This document shows positions 53,495-63,900 of a stretch of 64,000 nucleotides of DNA, piece by piece. The notes beneath the pieces were generated by a model. It saw only the letters and a program-made list of their open reading frames with translations, was not told where the DNA came from and searched no databases. Source of the DNA: Bradyrhizobium sp. 195 (GTDB taxonomy: Bacteria > Pseudomonadota > Alphaproteobacteria > Rhizobiales > Xanthobacteraceae). Within the stretch, counting starts at the first letter, position 1, and each line of letters opens with the position of its first letter. The stretch covers positions 5,766,001 through 5,830,000 of the forward strand of contig NZ_CP082161.1 of the NCBI RefSeq assembly GCF_023101665.1, in the 5' to 3' direction. Made by a program: the position numbers and the translations under genes.

Positions 53495-53869
53495 TCAAGG
53501 CTTCAGGATCGCCTGGATGGCGGCGCGGGCCTCGGTCACCGCCTCCTTCAGCGCGGCGAAGGCGTGGCGCTGGTTGCGGCCGGTCTGGATCGCGGTCTCG
53601 AGGCTCGCTGCGGCATCTGCCACCGCAAAAGCGCCGATCCCGCGGGCCGAGCCCTTGAGCTTGTGGGCAAGTGCACCGGCCTCGGCCGGCAGCGTCGCCA
53701 TCGCCGCCATCAGGCGGACCGCCTGCTCGGCGAACATGGCCAGCACTTCCTGTTCCAGCTCCGCATCGCCCAGCGTCATCCGGGAGAGATGGTCGAGGTC
53801 GAGCGGACTGTCGATGGGTGCAAGCGGGGGCGAGGGCATCCAGTCCATCCGTTGCAGTTCAGGCGTCAT
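53495..53869 (-). CDS. Hpt-domain phosphotransfer protein
   Basis: 124 aa from the ATG at 53869; a start at 53929 would add 20 residues. The phosphorylated histidine is H69 in [14 protein letters not shown], the Hpt signature. [24 protein letters not shown] is the first helix pair. A free-standing Hpt protein links a hybrid kinase to a response regulator. It is divergent from the giant polar protein gene, with a CtrA box in between, so it may belong to cell-cycle or polarity signalling. No dedicated kinase is adjacent. Confidence 0.88.
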   Translation of the reverse strand: MTPELQRMDWMPSPPLAPIDSPLDLDHLSRMTLGDAELEQEVLAMFAEQAVRLMAAMATLPAEAGALAHKLKGSARGIGAFAVADAAASLETAIQTGRNQRHAFAALKEAVTEARAAIQAILKP

Positions 53870-54268
53870 GGCGCAGGCCCCGGCATCGCGCGACGGTTCC
53901 GCCGGTCCGGCGGGCGAATTTGACCTCACCCAAGCATGGAAATGGTTAACGAAATGTTTGGGCTGTTTGACGTAGATCTGCCCGTTTATTGACGAAAAGT
54001 TGCCGCAATCGACCGCGTCCGGTGGAGAATTGCATTTATTGCTAAGGCGTTAGGGCGCGATCCTGTTAACGATGATTAAGAATGTCTTAATCGCGGGCAT
54101 TTCATTCGCGACGCTCTGCCAATAGGATGTTGCAGAAATTGGCGGACAAGCCGTCCGGGTGGGGACGGCTCGGAGATCCGCGCAAGCGGCATGATCCGGT
54201 CTGTGGGCTTGCGTTGTGCGCAGGGCTCGCGGGGGGACGCGTACAAGTAACGAGGGCTCGGACTGAAC
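53870..54268. other. Divergent control region between Hpt and GPR-like genes
   Basis: No gene. It includes the perfect CtrA box at 54076-54090, an overlapping TTAA-N6-TTAA at 54066-54079, and a TTAACG half-site near 53947. The A/T-rich stretch 53935-54090 stands out from its GC-rich surroundings and probably holds both promoters. The leader before 54269 is over 150 bp long. Confidence 0.6.
54076..54090 (+). promoter_or_regulatory. Perfect CtrA box before the GPR-like gene
   Basis: TTAA-N7-TTAA, an exact CtrA consensus, about 180 bp before the ATG of the 1970-aa protein and 207 bp before the Hpt gene. It is one of only two perfect matches I found in intergenic DNA of this window. An additional TTAA half-site overlaps it on the left. 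Confidence 0.65.
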
Positions 54269-57200
54269 ATGGCGAACACTCCGAAGAAGGTCAAAGACCC
54301 CACAGAAGTTGCGCTTTCTGCGATCCAGGAAGCCCTCAACATCAGCGACACCGCTGCGGACACCAGCCGCAGCGCCGCGATGCGCAACGAGACGACGTCC
54401 TCGGTGGCGCCGCCGCCGCCCCCGATTTTCGACGACGAGCCGAGCTTCGAGCCGCGCCCCGCCGCCAATGAGCGGGCGAACGTGTTCGACCCGATCGAGG
54501 AGCCGCGCACCTCGCGCCGCGCCGCCAATGACGACCGGGAGACCATCGGCCAGTTGCTCCAGGCGCTGCAGAAGGGCCGCCCTGCCCGCAGCGTCTATAC
54601 GTTCGCCACCATCTTCGCCGGCGTCTGGCTCGCCGCCTGCGCCGCGCTGACCTTCGGCTTCCTGCCCTCGATCCAGGCCGCCATGGGCCAGAGCGGCGGC
54701 GTGCTCGTCATCGCCGGCCTGATCGCGATGTTCTTCGCGCCGATCATGCTGTTCTACTTTCTGGCGAGCCTCGTCTGGCGCGGCCAGGAAATGCGCATGA
54801 TCGCCCAGGCGATGGCGCAGGTCGCGATCCGTTTCTCCGAGCCCGAGGGCTCGGCGTCCGATTCCATGGTCACCGTCGGCCAGGCCATCCGCCGCGAAGT
54901 CGCGGCGATGGGCGACGGCATCGAGCGCGCGATCGCGCGCGCCGGCGAGCTCGAGACGCTGGTCGCCAACGAGGTCGCTGCGCTCGAACGCGCCTATTCC
55001 GACAACGAAGTGCGCATCCGCGCCCTGCTCCAGGACATCGCGCATCAGCGCGACAATCTGGTCGGCCAGGCCGAGCAGGTCCGCAGCGCCATCTCCGGCG
55101 TGCAGATCGATTTGCGCCACGACATCGCGCTGATCTCGGACGCGATCGCCTCGCGCGTCGACGAGGTCGCCAAGTCCATCACCGGTGCGCTGGAAGAGCG
55201 CGGCGCCCACATCACCAGCGCGCTGAGCAATGCCGGCGACAACATGATCCTGGCGCTCGGCGAGCGCGGCGGCGACCTGCTCGACCGCCTCGAGGAGGCC
55301 AGCAACGAGACCACGCGCGCCGTGCTCGACGCCAGCGAGCGGCTGACCACCAGCCTCAACTTCAAGACCGGCCACGTCCACGACGAGTTCGTCGACCTCG
55401 CCGACCGCGTCCACGAGATGCTGAACGAGCGCATCGACCGCATCACCGGCGAATTCGAGCAGCGCTCCGCCGCGATCGTCGACGGCATCTCCGAGCGCAC
55501 CGAGCAGGTGCACGACAGCCTGAAGAATTCCTCGGATTCGCTGCTGCTCGAGCTCGAGCTGCGCTCCAACGACCTCTCCTCCAAGATCGACGACGCCGGC
55601 AGCCGCCTCGCCGGCCAGATCTTGACGAGCGGCGACAAGGCGAGCGAGGCGCTCGACGCCACCGTCAACACCCTCGTGGCCAAGGTCGTCAGCCAGACCG
55701 AGACTGCGCACGATTCGCTGTCGCTGCAGATGAGCGCGTTCGACGAGCTGGTGCGGAACCAGGGCACCGAGCTGGTCGAGAAGTTCGCCCGCGACTCCGG
55801 CACGCTGGGCGCCCTGATCACGCGCCACATCTCCGAGTTCGACCGCACCGTGAAGACCTTCGGCGGCGAGATCGTCGAGCGCATGGGCCAGCGCACGCAG
55901 GACATCCATGAATCGCTGAAGACCTATGTCGACAATTTCGACACCCGCTTCACCGCCAACGGCGGCGAGATCACGGCCGTGCTCGACCAGCGCCTGGTGC
56001 AGTTCGAAACCACGATCGGCGAACGCGTCAGCAATCTCGACTCTTCGCTGAACGGCAAGATCTCCAGCCTCGACTCGACGATCGAAGGCCACATCAAGAC
56101 GTTCGACGACCAGCTCGTCGGCCGCGTCGCGGCGCTCGAACAGTCGTTCGACACCCGCGCGAAGTCCGTCACCGACACCATCGACGAGCGTCTCAACACG
56201 CTCGCCTCGTCGCTGACCGACGGTGCCGCGCAGGCGATCCAGTCAGTCGACTCCCGCCTCACCCACCTCACGACCTCGCTGACCGGCGGCGCATCGCAGG
56301 CCATCGAGTCCATCGATGCGCGCCTCAACCACCTCACGAGCTCGCTGACCGATGGCGCATCGCAGGCCATCGAAACCATCGATGCGCGCCTCAACCACCT
56401 CACGGCCTCGCTGACCGATGGCGCATCCCAGACCATCCAGTCGATCGACACGAGGCTGACCCACCTCACCACGACGCTCACCGGCGGCGCGTCGCAGGCG
56501 CTCGAGTCCATCGACTCCCGCCTCACCTACCTCACCACCGCGGTGACGAACGGCGCATCGCAGGCCGTGCAGTCGATCGACACCCGCTTGACCCTCCTGA
56601 CCTCGACCCTCACGGACGGCACCGCGCAGGCGATCGAGGCGGTCGACCGCCGCATCACCGGCGTCACCGAGATCATTGACGGCCGCAGCACGCACCTGAC
56701 CGACACGGTCACGGCGCGCTTCCAGGAGATCCATCAGGTCATCGAGACCAAGGTCGGCTCGGTCGCCAGCGACATCGACGTGCGCGTGGCGCAGTTCGAG
56801 GACCTGCTCGGCTCGCGCGTCGAGGCCGTCGCCGGCCGCATCGAAAGCAGCGGCCGCCAGGCCAGCGAGGACATGATGTCCCGCGCCGAGATGATCTCGA
56901 CCGCGATCCGCTCGCATGTCGAGGACGCCGAGCGCTCGCTCACCAACCTCGTCGTCAACACCAGCGAGACGATCCAGACCGGTGCGCGCACCGCCCAGCA
57001 GTCGCTGATGACGGTTTCCTCCGACGTCAACGCCCAGCTCAAGATGACCTCCGCCGAGGTCGAGCGCGCGCTGACCGCGGTCGGCACCGGCTCCGCGAAC
57101 TCGATCCTGAGCAGCGCCCGCGAGGCGCAGTCGACGCTGGTCGCCGCCTCGGGCGAAGCCTCCAACCAGATCAAGGGGCTCGCGGCCGACGTCGAACGCA

Positions 57201-60181
57201 CGCTGTCGGCGGCAGGCTCGGCCACCGCGGCCTCGATCCTGGCCGGCGCCCGCGAGGTCCAGACCACCCTCGTCACCGCGTCCTCGGATGCGGCCAACCA
57301 CGTCAAGACGCTCACCGCCGACGTGCAGCGCTCGCTGTCGCTGGCCGGCTCCACCACGGCGGAATCGATCACCGCCGGCGCCCGCGATGCGCAGAGCACC
57401 CTGATCGCGGCCTCGACCGAGACCGCCAACCAGATCAAGGCGCTGTCCTCCGACGTGCAGCGTTCGCTGACGATGGCCGGCACCTCGACCGCCGAGATCC
57501 TCACCAGCGGCGCCCGTGAGGCCCAGAACACGCTGGTTGCCGGGTCCTCGGATGCGGCGGCCCAGGTCAAGTCGCTCACGGCCGATGTGCAGCGCTCGCT
57601 CACGATGGCCGGCACTTCGACCGCCGAAACCATCACCGCCGGCGCTCGCGAAGCGCAGAACATGCTGGTGACGGCGTCCTCCGAGGCGGCGAGCCAGGTC
57701 AAGTCGCTCTCGGCCGAAGTTCATCGTTCGCTCTCGCAGGTCGGCCAGTCGACCGCCGAGACCATCACCACCAGCGCCCGCGACGCCCAGAGCACCCTGC
57801 TCACGGTCTCGGCCGAACAGACCAGCCAGGTCCGTTCGCTCGCGGCCGAGATGCAGCGCGCGCTGGCAACCGCCGGCGGCGCCACCATCGAGGCGCTCAC
57901 CAGCGGCGTGCGCGAGGCCCAGGGCTCGCTGATCTCCGCCTCGACCGACGCGGCAAGCCAGATCAAGTCGCTGACCACTGACATCGAGCGCACGCTGACC
58001 GCGGTCGGCGCCGACACCGCCTCGACCATCCTCAACAGCGCACGCGAGGCCCAGACCTCGCTGACCTCGACCTCGGCGGACGCCGCGAGCCAGATCCGCA
58101 CGATCTCGACCGAGATCGAGCGCACGCTGAGCGCGGCCACCGCGAACGCGACCAACGACATCCAGACCAGCGCGCTCAATGCCCAGAACGCGCTGATCAC
58201 GGCCTCCAACGAGGCGAGTTCGCGGGTCAAGTCGAGCTCGTCCGACGTCGAGCGTTCGGTGCTCGCCGCCAGCAGCAGTTTCGGCCAGGCCATGACCGGC
58301 AAGACCGACGAGATCGTCACCTATGTGCAGCAGCAGGCCGACCGTCTGTCCAACATGATCGACGCCAAGCGCGGTGCGCTGGTCGATGCGATCGGCTCCA
58401 AGACCAGCCAGCTCACGCTCGACATCGACCGCGTCACCTCGGACGCGCTGAAGTCGATCGAGACGCGCGGCCAGGCCTTCTCGCAGACCATGATGGGCAA
58501 CGGCTCGGAAGTCGCCCGCACCATCAACGCGGCGCGCGAGATCGCCACCAGCGCGGTCGGCAAGTCGCTCAAGGACCTCGAGCAGTCCTCGCGTTCCGCG
58601 ATCGACCAGTCGCGCCAGGTCTCGATCGCGGCCGTCACCGAGATGCAGGAGACCAGCAAGATCCTGCGTACCGACACCGTGGCGCTGTTCGAACGTCTGC
58701 GCGAAGGCAACATCCTGCTTCAGGAGGTGCTGACCGGTGCGCACGACAACCTCAACTCGCTCGAGCGGGCGCTGGTGACGCGCGTCGCCGACTTCGTCTC
58801 GGCGATGAACGACGTCACCTCGCGCAACGGCGCGGCGACGCAGAACCTGGAAGAGCAGCTCAACGTCTTCAACAGCAAGACCACGAAGGCCCTCCAGGAT
58901 CTCGGCGAGCTGTCGACCCAGTTCGACGCGCACGGCAAGGCGCTGGTCGACGCCGCGCAGGTCGTCGAGCAGAGCAACAAGAACACCACCGCCTCGCTCG
59001 CCGAGCGCAAGCAGGCGCTGGAATCGCTCGTCACCACGATCGACCTGCGTACGGCCGATCTCGACCAGCGGCTGTCGCGCTTCACCGGCCTGCTCGATGA
59101 ATCGCTGGCGGCCGCCGAGGAGCGCGCCCGCGACATCGCGCGCGTCGTCGCCGAGACCGCCGGCGCCGGCTCCGCCGCGATCACCCGCCAGTTCGAGGCG
59201 GTGCGCGTCGCCTCCGAAGAGGAGCATCGCCAGACCATCGAGGCGATGCACGACATCTACCGCCAGACCACGGACGAGGCGGATACGATGTTCAAGCAGT
59301 CGACGGAGAAGTTCACCAACCTCGTCTCCAGCATGAAGCAGATGGCCTTCGAGATGCACAACGAGCTCGAAGCCACCCGCAACGAGCTGCGCCGCGGCGT
59401 GCTCGAGATGCCGCAGGAGGCCGCCGAGAGCACTGCGCAGATGCGCAAGGTGATCGTCGATCAGATCGAGGCCCTCGCCGAGCTCAACCGCATCGTGGCC
59501 CAGCATGGCCGCGGCCTCGACGTCACCACGACGGGCCGCGCGTCCGCCGCGGTCCAGCGCCAGGAAGAGCCGATCATGGCAGCGGCGGGTGGTCGTGGCA
59601 CCGAGACCCGCATGCGCGACACCGGCAGCGCCTCCACGCTGCCGCCGCCGGACCTCGGCGTGCCCGCCAACTCGCGCCGCACCGAAGCGCCGCCGGTCGC
59701 GCCCGCAGTCAACGACCAGGGACGTGACGGCTGGCTGTCGGACCTCCTCAACCGGACCGACGCCAATCAGGGCGCCCCGACCGGTCAGGCTTCCCGTGGC
59801 CGCGCCGCACCCGCGCCGCAGCCGCAGGCCCCGCAAGCCAGCAGCAATCCGTTGGAGTCGCTGTCGCTCGACATCGGCCGGCTGATGGACCGCAACCTCG
59901 CCGCCGAGATGTGGGACCGCTACCAGCGCGGCGAGAACAAGGCCTTCACCAAGCGCCTCTACACGCCCGCCGGCCAGAAGGCCTTCGACGAGGTCGCCCG
60001 CAAGTATCGCGCCGACCGCAACTTCAAGGGCACGGTCGACCGCTACGTCGCCGAGTTCGAGCGCCTGCTCGACGAGGTCGCCCGCGACGGCCGCGGCCCG
60101 CAGGAGCTGCGCAGCCACCTGACCTCGGAGACGGGTCTGGTCTACACGCTGCTCGCGCATGCGGCGGGACGGCTGGGGTAA
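54269..60181 (+). CDS. GPR/RgsE-type growth-pole ring protein: giant membrane-anchored apolipoprotein-like repeat protein
   Basis: 1970 aa. Residues 1-105 are acidic/proline-rich and cytoplasmic. Two transmembrane helices at about 109-131 and 144-168 form a hairpin anchor. Residues 180-1750 are almost entirely helical apolipoprotein-like repeat with many DxRL/xxxAxxI heptad- and hendecad-type patterns. Within it are seven 22-residue repeats (from residue 648) and eight exact-length 44-residue repeats (from residue 950). A Pro/Ala linker (about 1760-1860) leads to a compact conserved C-terminus (LDIGRLMDRNLAAEMWDRYQRGENKAF...). The architecture and size match the growth-pole ring protein of Agrobacterium (about 2100 aa) and RgsE of Sinorhizobium, which organise polar growth. 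The assignment is from memory of the architecture. An Hpt gene and a CtrA box upstream support a polarity role. Confidence 0.72.
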   Translation: MANTPKKVKDPTEVALSAIQEALNISDTAADTSRSAAMRNETTSSVAPPPPPIFDDEPSFEPRPAANERANVFDPIEEPRTSRRAANDDRETIGQLLQALQKGRPARSVYTFATIFAGVWLAACAALTFGFLPSIQAAMGQSGGVLVIAGLIAMFFAPIMLFYFLASLVWRGQEMRMIAQAMAQVAIRFSEPEGSASDSMVTVGQAIRREVAAMGDGIERAIARAGELETLVANEVAALERAYSDNEVRIRALLQDIAHQRDNLVGQAEQVRSAISGVQIDLRHDIALISDAIASRVDEVAKSITGALEERGAHITSALSNAGDNMILALGERGGDLLDRLEEASNETTRAVLDASERLTTSLNFKTGHVHDEFVDLADRVHEMLNERIDRITGEFEQRSAAIVDGISERTEQVHDSLKNSSDSLLLELELRSNDLSSKIDDAGSRLAGQILTSGDKASEALDATVNTLVAKVVSQTETAHDSLSLQMSAFDELVRNQGTELVEKFARDSGTLGALITRHISEFDRTVKTFGGEIVERMGQRTQDIHESLKTYVDNFDTRFTANGGEITAVLDQRLVQFETTIGERVSNLDSSLNGKISSLDSTIEGHIKTFDDQLVGRVAALEQSFDTRAKSVTDTIDERLNTLASSLTDGAAQAIQSVDSRLTHLTTSLTGGASQAIESIDARLNHLTSSLTDGASQAIETIDARLNHLTASLTDGASQTIQSIDTRLTHLTTTLTGGASQALESIDSRLTYLTTAVTNGASQAVQSIDTRLTLLTSTLTDGTAQAIEAVDRRITGVTEIIDGRSTHLTDTVTARFQEIHQVIETKVGSVASDIDVRVAQFEDLLGSRVEAVAGRIESSGRQASEDMMSRAEMISTAIRSHVEDAERSLTNLVVNTSETIQTGARTAQQSLMTVSSDVNAQLKMTSAEVERALTAVGTGSANSILSSAREAQSTLVAASGEASNQIKGLAADVERTLSAAGSATAASILAGAREVQTTLVTASSDAANHVKTLTADVQRSLSLAGSTTAESITAGARDAQSTLIAASTETANQIKALSSDVQRSLTMAGTSTAEILTSGAREAQNTLVAGSSDAAAQVKSLTADVQRSLTMAGTSTAETITAGAREAQNMLVTASSEAASQVKSLSAEVHRSLSQVGQSTAETITTSARDAQSTLLTVSAEQTSQVRSLAAEMQRALATAGGATIEALTSGVREAQGSLISASTDAASQIKSLTTDIERTLTAVGADTASTILNSAREAQTSLTSTSADAASQIRTISTEIERTLSAATANATNDIQTSALNAQNALITASNEASSRVKSSSSDVERSVLAASSSFGQAMTGKTDEIVTYVQQQADRLSNMIDAKRGALVDAIGSKTSQLTLDIDRVTSDALKSIETRGQAFSQTMMGNGSEVARTINAAREIATSAVGKSLKDLEQSSRSAIDQSRQVSIAAVTEMQETSKILRTDTVALFERLREGNILLQEVLTGAHDNLNSLERALVTRVADFVSAMNDVTSRNGAATQNLEEQLNVFNSKTTKALQDLGELSTQFDAHGKALVDAAQVVEQSNKNTTASLAERKQALESLVTTIDLRTADLDQRLSRFTGLLDESLAAAEERARDIARVVAETAGAGSAAITRQFEAVRVASEEEHRQTIEAMHDIYRQTTDEADTMFKQSTEKFTNLVSSMKQMAFEMHNELEATRNELRRGVLEMPQEAAESTAQMRKVIVDQIEALAELNRIVAQHGRGLDVTTTGRASAAVQRQEEPIMAAAGGRGTETRMRDTGSASTLPPPDLGVPANSRRTEAPPVAPAVNDQGRDGWLSDLLNRTDANQGAPTGQASRGRAAPAPQPQAPQASSNPLESLSLDIGRLMDRNLAAEMWDRYQRGENKAFTKRLYTPAGQKAFDEVARKYRADRNFKGTVDRYVAEFERLLDEVARDGRGPQELRSHLTSETGLVYTLLAHAAGRLG
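56210..56671 (+). repeat. Seven tandem 66-bp (22-aa) repeats within the GPR-like gene
   Basis: Unit of the form SLTDGASQAIESIDARLNHLT, repeated seven times without indels, with units 2-4 highly similar even at DNA level. Twenty-two residues equal two hendecads, the same period as the amphipathic helices of apolipoprotein A-I. Confidence 0.85.
57116..58171 (+). repeat. Eight tandem 132-bp (44-aa) repeats within the GPR-like gene
   Basis: Each unit begins AREAQxTL, contains an S-x-IKxLxxDVxRSL centre and ends T-x-AESIxxG. Eight consecutive units are exactly 132 bp; a ninth, partial unit follows at 58172. Forty-four residues are four hendecads, in register with the 22-residue repeats upstream. 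Confidence 0.85.
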
Positions 60182-60218
60182 AGCGGCTCGCGACTGGCGA
60201 GTAACGAATAGCGAATGA

Positions 60219-60252
60219 AAACGGAGGCCTCGCGGCCTCCGTTTTGTTTTGC
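60219..60252. terminator. Bidirectional rho-independent terminator
   Basis: AAAACGGAGGCC - TCGC - GGCCTCCGTTTT, followed by GTTTT on the plus strand and preceded by A-rich sequence. It separates the convergent GPR-like and response-regulator genes. Confidence 0.92.
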
Positions 60253-60261
60253 AGGGAAAGC

Positions 60262-60909
60262 TCAGTTCGCGCCGGGCTGGCCGAATGACAGCCGCTCGGC
60301 CAGCACGGCAGCCTGGGTCCGCGAGCCGACGCCGAGCTTGCGCAGGATCGTCGAGACATGGCCCTTCACGGTCTGCTCGGCGATGTCGAGCTCGCCCGCG
60401 ATCTGCTTGTTGAGCTTGCCCTCCACGATCATTGCGAGAATGCGCAGCTGCTGCGCGGAAAGCGTGGCCATTCGTGCGGCGAGCTCGACATCGGCGCCCT
60501 GGATCGAGCCGCGGCCGCCGACATTGGGCGGCATCCAGATCTCGCCGGCGAGGATCTTCGTGATCGCATCCGCCATCTCGGGCAGGCCGAGCGATTTCGG
60601 GATGTAGCCGGATGCGCCGTAGGCAATGGCGCGGCGGATGGTGGTGGCATCCTGCCGGGCCGAGATGATCGCCACCGGCACCGTCGGGAATTGCGCCGAC
60701 AGGATGAACAGCGCGGCAAAGCCCTGGATACCCGGCATGGTCAGATCCCAGAGGATCAAGTCGATCTCGTCGGACTGGGCCGTCAGGATGCCGATGGCCT
60801 CGTCCAGCGACTGGCAGGCGACGATGTCGAGATCGGGCAGCACGCTCGACAGCGCGCTCCGCAACGCGGCCTGTACCAGCGGATGATCGTCGCCGATCAG
60901 GATGCGCAT
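60262..60909 (-). CDS. NarL/FixJ-family response regulator (CrbR/ErdR-like)
   Basis: 215 aa. The receiver domain starts MRILIGDDHPLVQAAL, with the phosphorylated aspartate in LILWDLTMPGIQG and the lysine in GYIPKSLGLPEM. The C-terminal LuxR helix-turn-helix (about 145-205) reads LSAQQLRILAMIVEGKLNKQIAGELDIAEQTVKGHVSTILRKLGV. It follows the hybrid kinase by 2 bp. The pairing of a symporter-fused kinase with a NarL-type regulator is the CrbS/CrbR (MxtR/ErdR) arrangement, which in Vibrio and Pseudomonas controls acetate use via acs. Confidence 0.92.
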   Translation of the reverse strand: MRILIGDDHPLVQAALRSALSSVLPDLDIVACQSLDEAIGILTAQSDEIDLILWDLTMPGIQGFAALFILSAQFPTVPVAIISARQDATTIRRAIAYGASGYIPKSLGLPEMADAITKILAGEIWMPPNVGGRGSIQGADVELAARMATLSAQQLRILAMIVEGKLNKQIAGELDIAEQTVKGHVSTILRKLGVGSRTQAAVLAERLSFGQPGAN

Positions 60910-60911
60910 CG

Positions 60912-63900
60912 TTAGGGAGCCTCCAGTTTAGTCCCGAACTGCCGGCTCAGGGCTTCGCCGCCGAGAAAGCGCCGCAGAGCTGCCGGCTTGACCGGCTTCG
61001 ACAGGATCTCGCAGCCGCGCGCCCTCGCCTCCTTGCGCACCGCCTCGCTGCGATCGCCGGTGACGACCAGCGCGCGGACGGTGCGACCCGACTTCTGCCT
61101 GAGATCGTCGAGAAAGTCCAAGCCGGTGCGACCGCCATCAAGATGGTAGTCGAGCAACACGACATCGGGCGGACCGGCTGTGACCGCAACCATCGCCTCG
61201 GCGATATCTGCCGCGACGAGCACGCGATGTCCCCAGCCGCCGAGCAGCGCCGTCAGGCCCTCGAGGATCGTCGCATCATTGTCGAGACACAGGATCGTCA
61301 GCGGCCGTTCCGCCGCTGCGGGCGCCGCAATGGCTGGATTGCGCTGAAGCGGCCTGGCCGGTCCGCGCGCAAGCGGCACCGTGACGGCAAAGCACGACCC
61401 ATGCCCCGGGCGCGAACGGACATCGACGGCATGGTCCAGCAACCGCGACACGCGATCGACGATGGCGAGCCCCAGGCCCAATCCCTTGTCCGAGCCGGGC
61501 GCGAGACGCTGGAACTCTTCGAAGATGCGTGTCTGGTCCTCCGCCGGGATCCCGATGCCGGTATCCCAGACCTCGATGCGCAGCCCGTCGCCGCGCCTGC
61601 GGCAGCCGAGCAGGATGCGCCCCCTAGGCGTGTAGCGAAGCGCGTTCGACAAAAGGTTCTGCAAGATGCGACGCAGCAGATGCGGATCGCTGTGCACGGC
61701 GAGGCGGCAATCGACGACGCGGAGGAAGAGCCCGCGATCGTGCGCCATCGCCGAGAACTCGACGTTCAACTGCACGAGCAGGTCGGCGATCGGAAAGTCG
61801 AACGCCTCCGCGCGGACGGCGCCGGCATCGTAGGAGGAGATGTCGAGCAGCCTGTCCAGCACGTGCTCGGTCGAGCGCAGCGCCGCAATCGCGCTGCTCG
61901 CCAAGGTGCGCTCCTTGTCGGCATCACCGGCTCGCGACGAGGCATGCAGGCCCTCGTCGAGCGCGGACAGAAACAGACGGGCCGCGTTCAGTGGTTGCAG
62001 CAGATCGTGGCTGGCCGCCGCCAGGAAGCGGGTCTTGCCGAGATTGGCCTGCTCGGCCTCCGCCTTCGCCTGCTCGAGCGCCTCGGTCCGCTCGCGGACA
62101 CGCAGCTCGAGCCCCTCATTGGCGCGTCGCAGGGCTTCCGCGGCACGGTGACGCTCGGTGACGTCGGTGTAGGTCGAGACGTAGCCGCCCTCGGCAACGC
62201 GGTCGTAAACGATCTCGAGCACCGTGCCGTCCGGCCGCTTGCGCTCGTACAGATAGGGCCAGCTCTGCGTGGCGACGTCACGATTGACCAGGAGCGCGGC
62301 GAATTCGGAGGCGGCATATTCGCCGCGCTCCACGTTAAAGGCAATCAGGTCCGCCAGTGGAAGACCCACGCGCACGAAATCCGGCGGCAGGTCCAGGAGC
62401 GCGATGAACCGGCCGTTCCAGGCCGTGATGTTGAAATCCGCATCGAACGCGCAAATGCCCTGCGGTACGCTCTCCAGCGTGCTCTGCAAAAGGCTGCGGT
62501 TGAAGCGCAACGCCTCCGAGGCTTCATCGAGCATCGCCATCGCCGCCCGCCGCGACAGCGAGTGCCCTTCCAGCGACGCCGCGATCACCACGCGCGCCGA
62601 TGCCGCACCGATCGCCCCCGCGAGCAGGTTCTCGGTGAATCGGATCGAGTCGAGATCGACGAGCCCCGACGGATCGAGTCGCGGCCCGGTGCCGGCGATG
62701 CGAGCCGCGAGATAGCCGTCGAAGGCCGCCACGCCGCGCTCCGCGCCGACAAACCGCAGCGCCAGCGCGCGGAGATCGTCGAGCCGGACCACCACGCGGG
62801 ACGACAGTTTCGGAATCGATTCGCGCACGACACCGTCGGCGAATGCCGCGGCCTGGTTGCGCTCGACGGTCGATTGCCGCCCCAGCGCCGAGAACATCAG
62901 GAAGCAGACGAGGTTGAGGCCGAGGCTCCAGAGCGTGGCGTGCGAGATCGGATCAATCCCTCCGAGGCCGAACAGCGCGTTCGGCCTGAGCCAGGCGATC
63001 TGCCACGGACCGTGGCGAACGATCTCCTCGATCCCTGGCCACAGTGGCGCTGCCGAGGGCAGCAGCAGCGTATAAGCCCAGATGCAAAACCCGATTGCGA
63101 TCCCGAGCGAGGCACCGGTCTTGTTGGCACGCGGCCAGAACAGCCCTCCCACGAAGGCGGGACCGAATTGCGCGACCGCGACGAACGACAGAAGTCCGAT
63201 CACGGTGAGCGGATAGGACTGGTTGACCAGGCGGTGCATCAGATAGGCGAGCAGCAGGATGCCGAGGATCGAGAGCCGGCGCACCGCCACCAACACCGAC
63301 GTCATCGGCCGGCTCTGCGCACGCAGGCCGAAGACGCGTGACCGCAGCAGCAGCGGCATGATGACGTCGTTGCAGAGCATGGTGCTGAGCGCGACGGAGG
63401 TCATGATCACCATGCCGGTGGCGGCCGACAGGCCGCCCAGGAAGGCGATCAGGCTGACGGTGCCCGCGTCCGCCGCGATCGGTAGCGAAATGACGTAGGT
63501 GTCGGGGTCCATCATCGCGCCGAAGCGGTCGAGCCCGGCTGCGGCGATCGGCAGGATCAGCAGGCTGAACAGCACAAGATACGCAGGATAGAGCCACGCC
63601 GCGGTGCGCGTGTGGGCCGGACTCTCGTTCTCGACGACGGCGACATGGAAGGCCTGCGGCAGGCAGAGGAAGGCGATCGCCGAGATGATGATCGTCGAGG
63701 GCCAAACCGGCTGCGCCAGATCGAAGGTCAGAATCCCCGCCGATTGCGGATCCGACTGGAACTGCGACAGCAGAGCGGTCGGCCCGCCGGACAGGCCGAA
63801 CAGCACGAACAGCGCGACAATCAGGAAAGCGGCCAGCTTGACGACGCTCTCGAAGGCGATCGCGAGCATCAGGCCGCGATGATGCTCGCTGGCATGGACA

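Noticed and set aside
56243..60160. 1305-aa minus-strand open frame opposite the GPR-like gene
   Set aside because: Third-position GC bias keeps the antisense frame open; the sequence is arginine/glycine/alanine-rich, while the sense frame has membrane helices, regular repeats and a conserved C-terminus.
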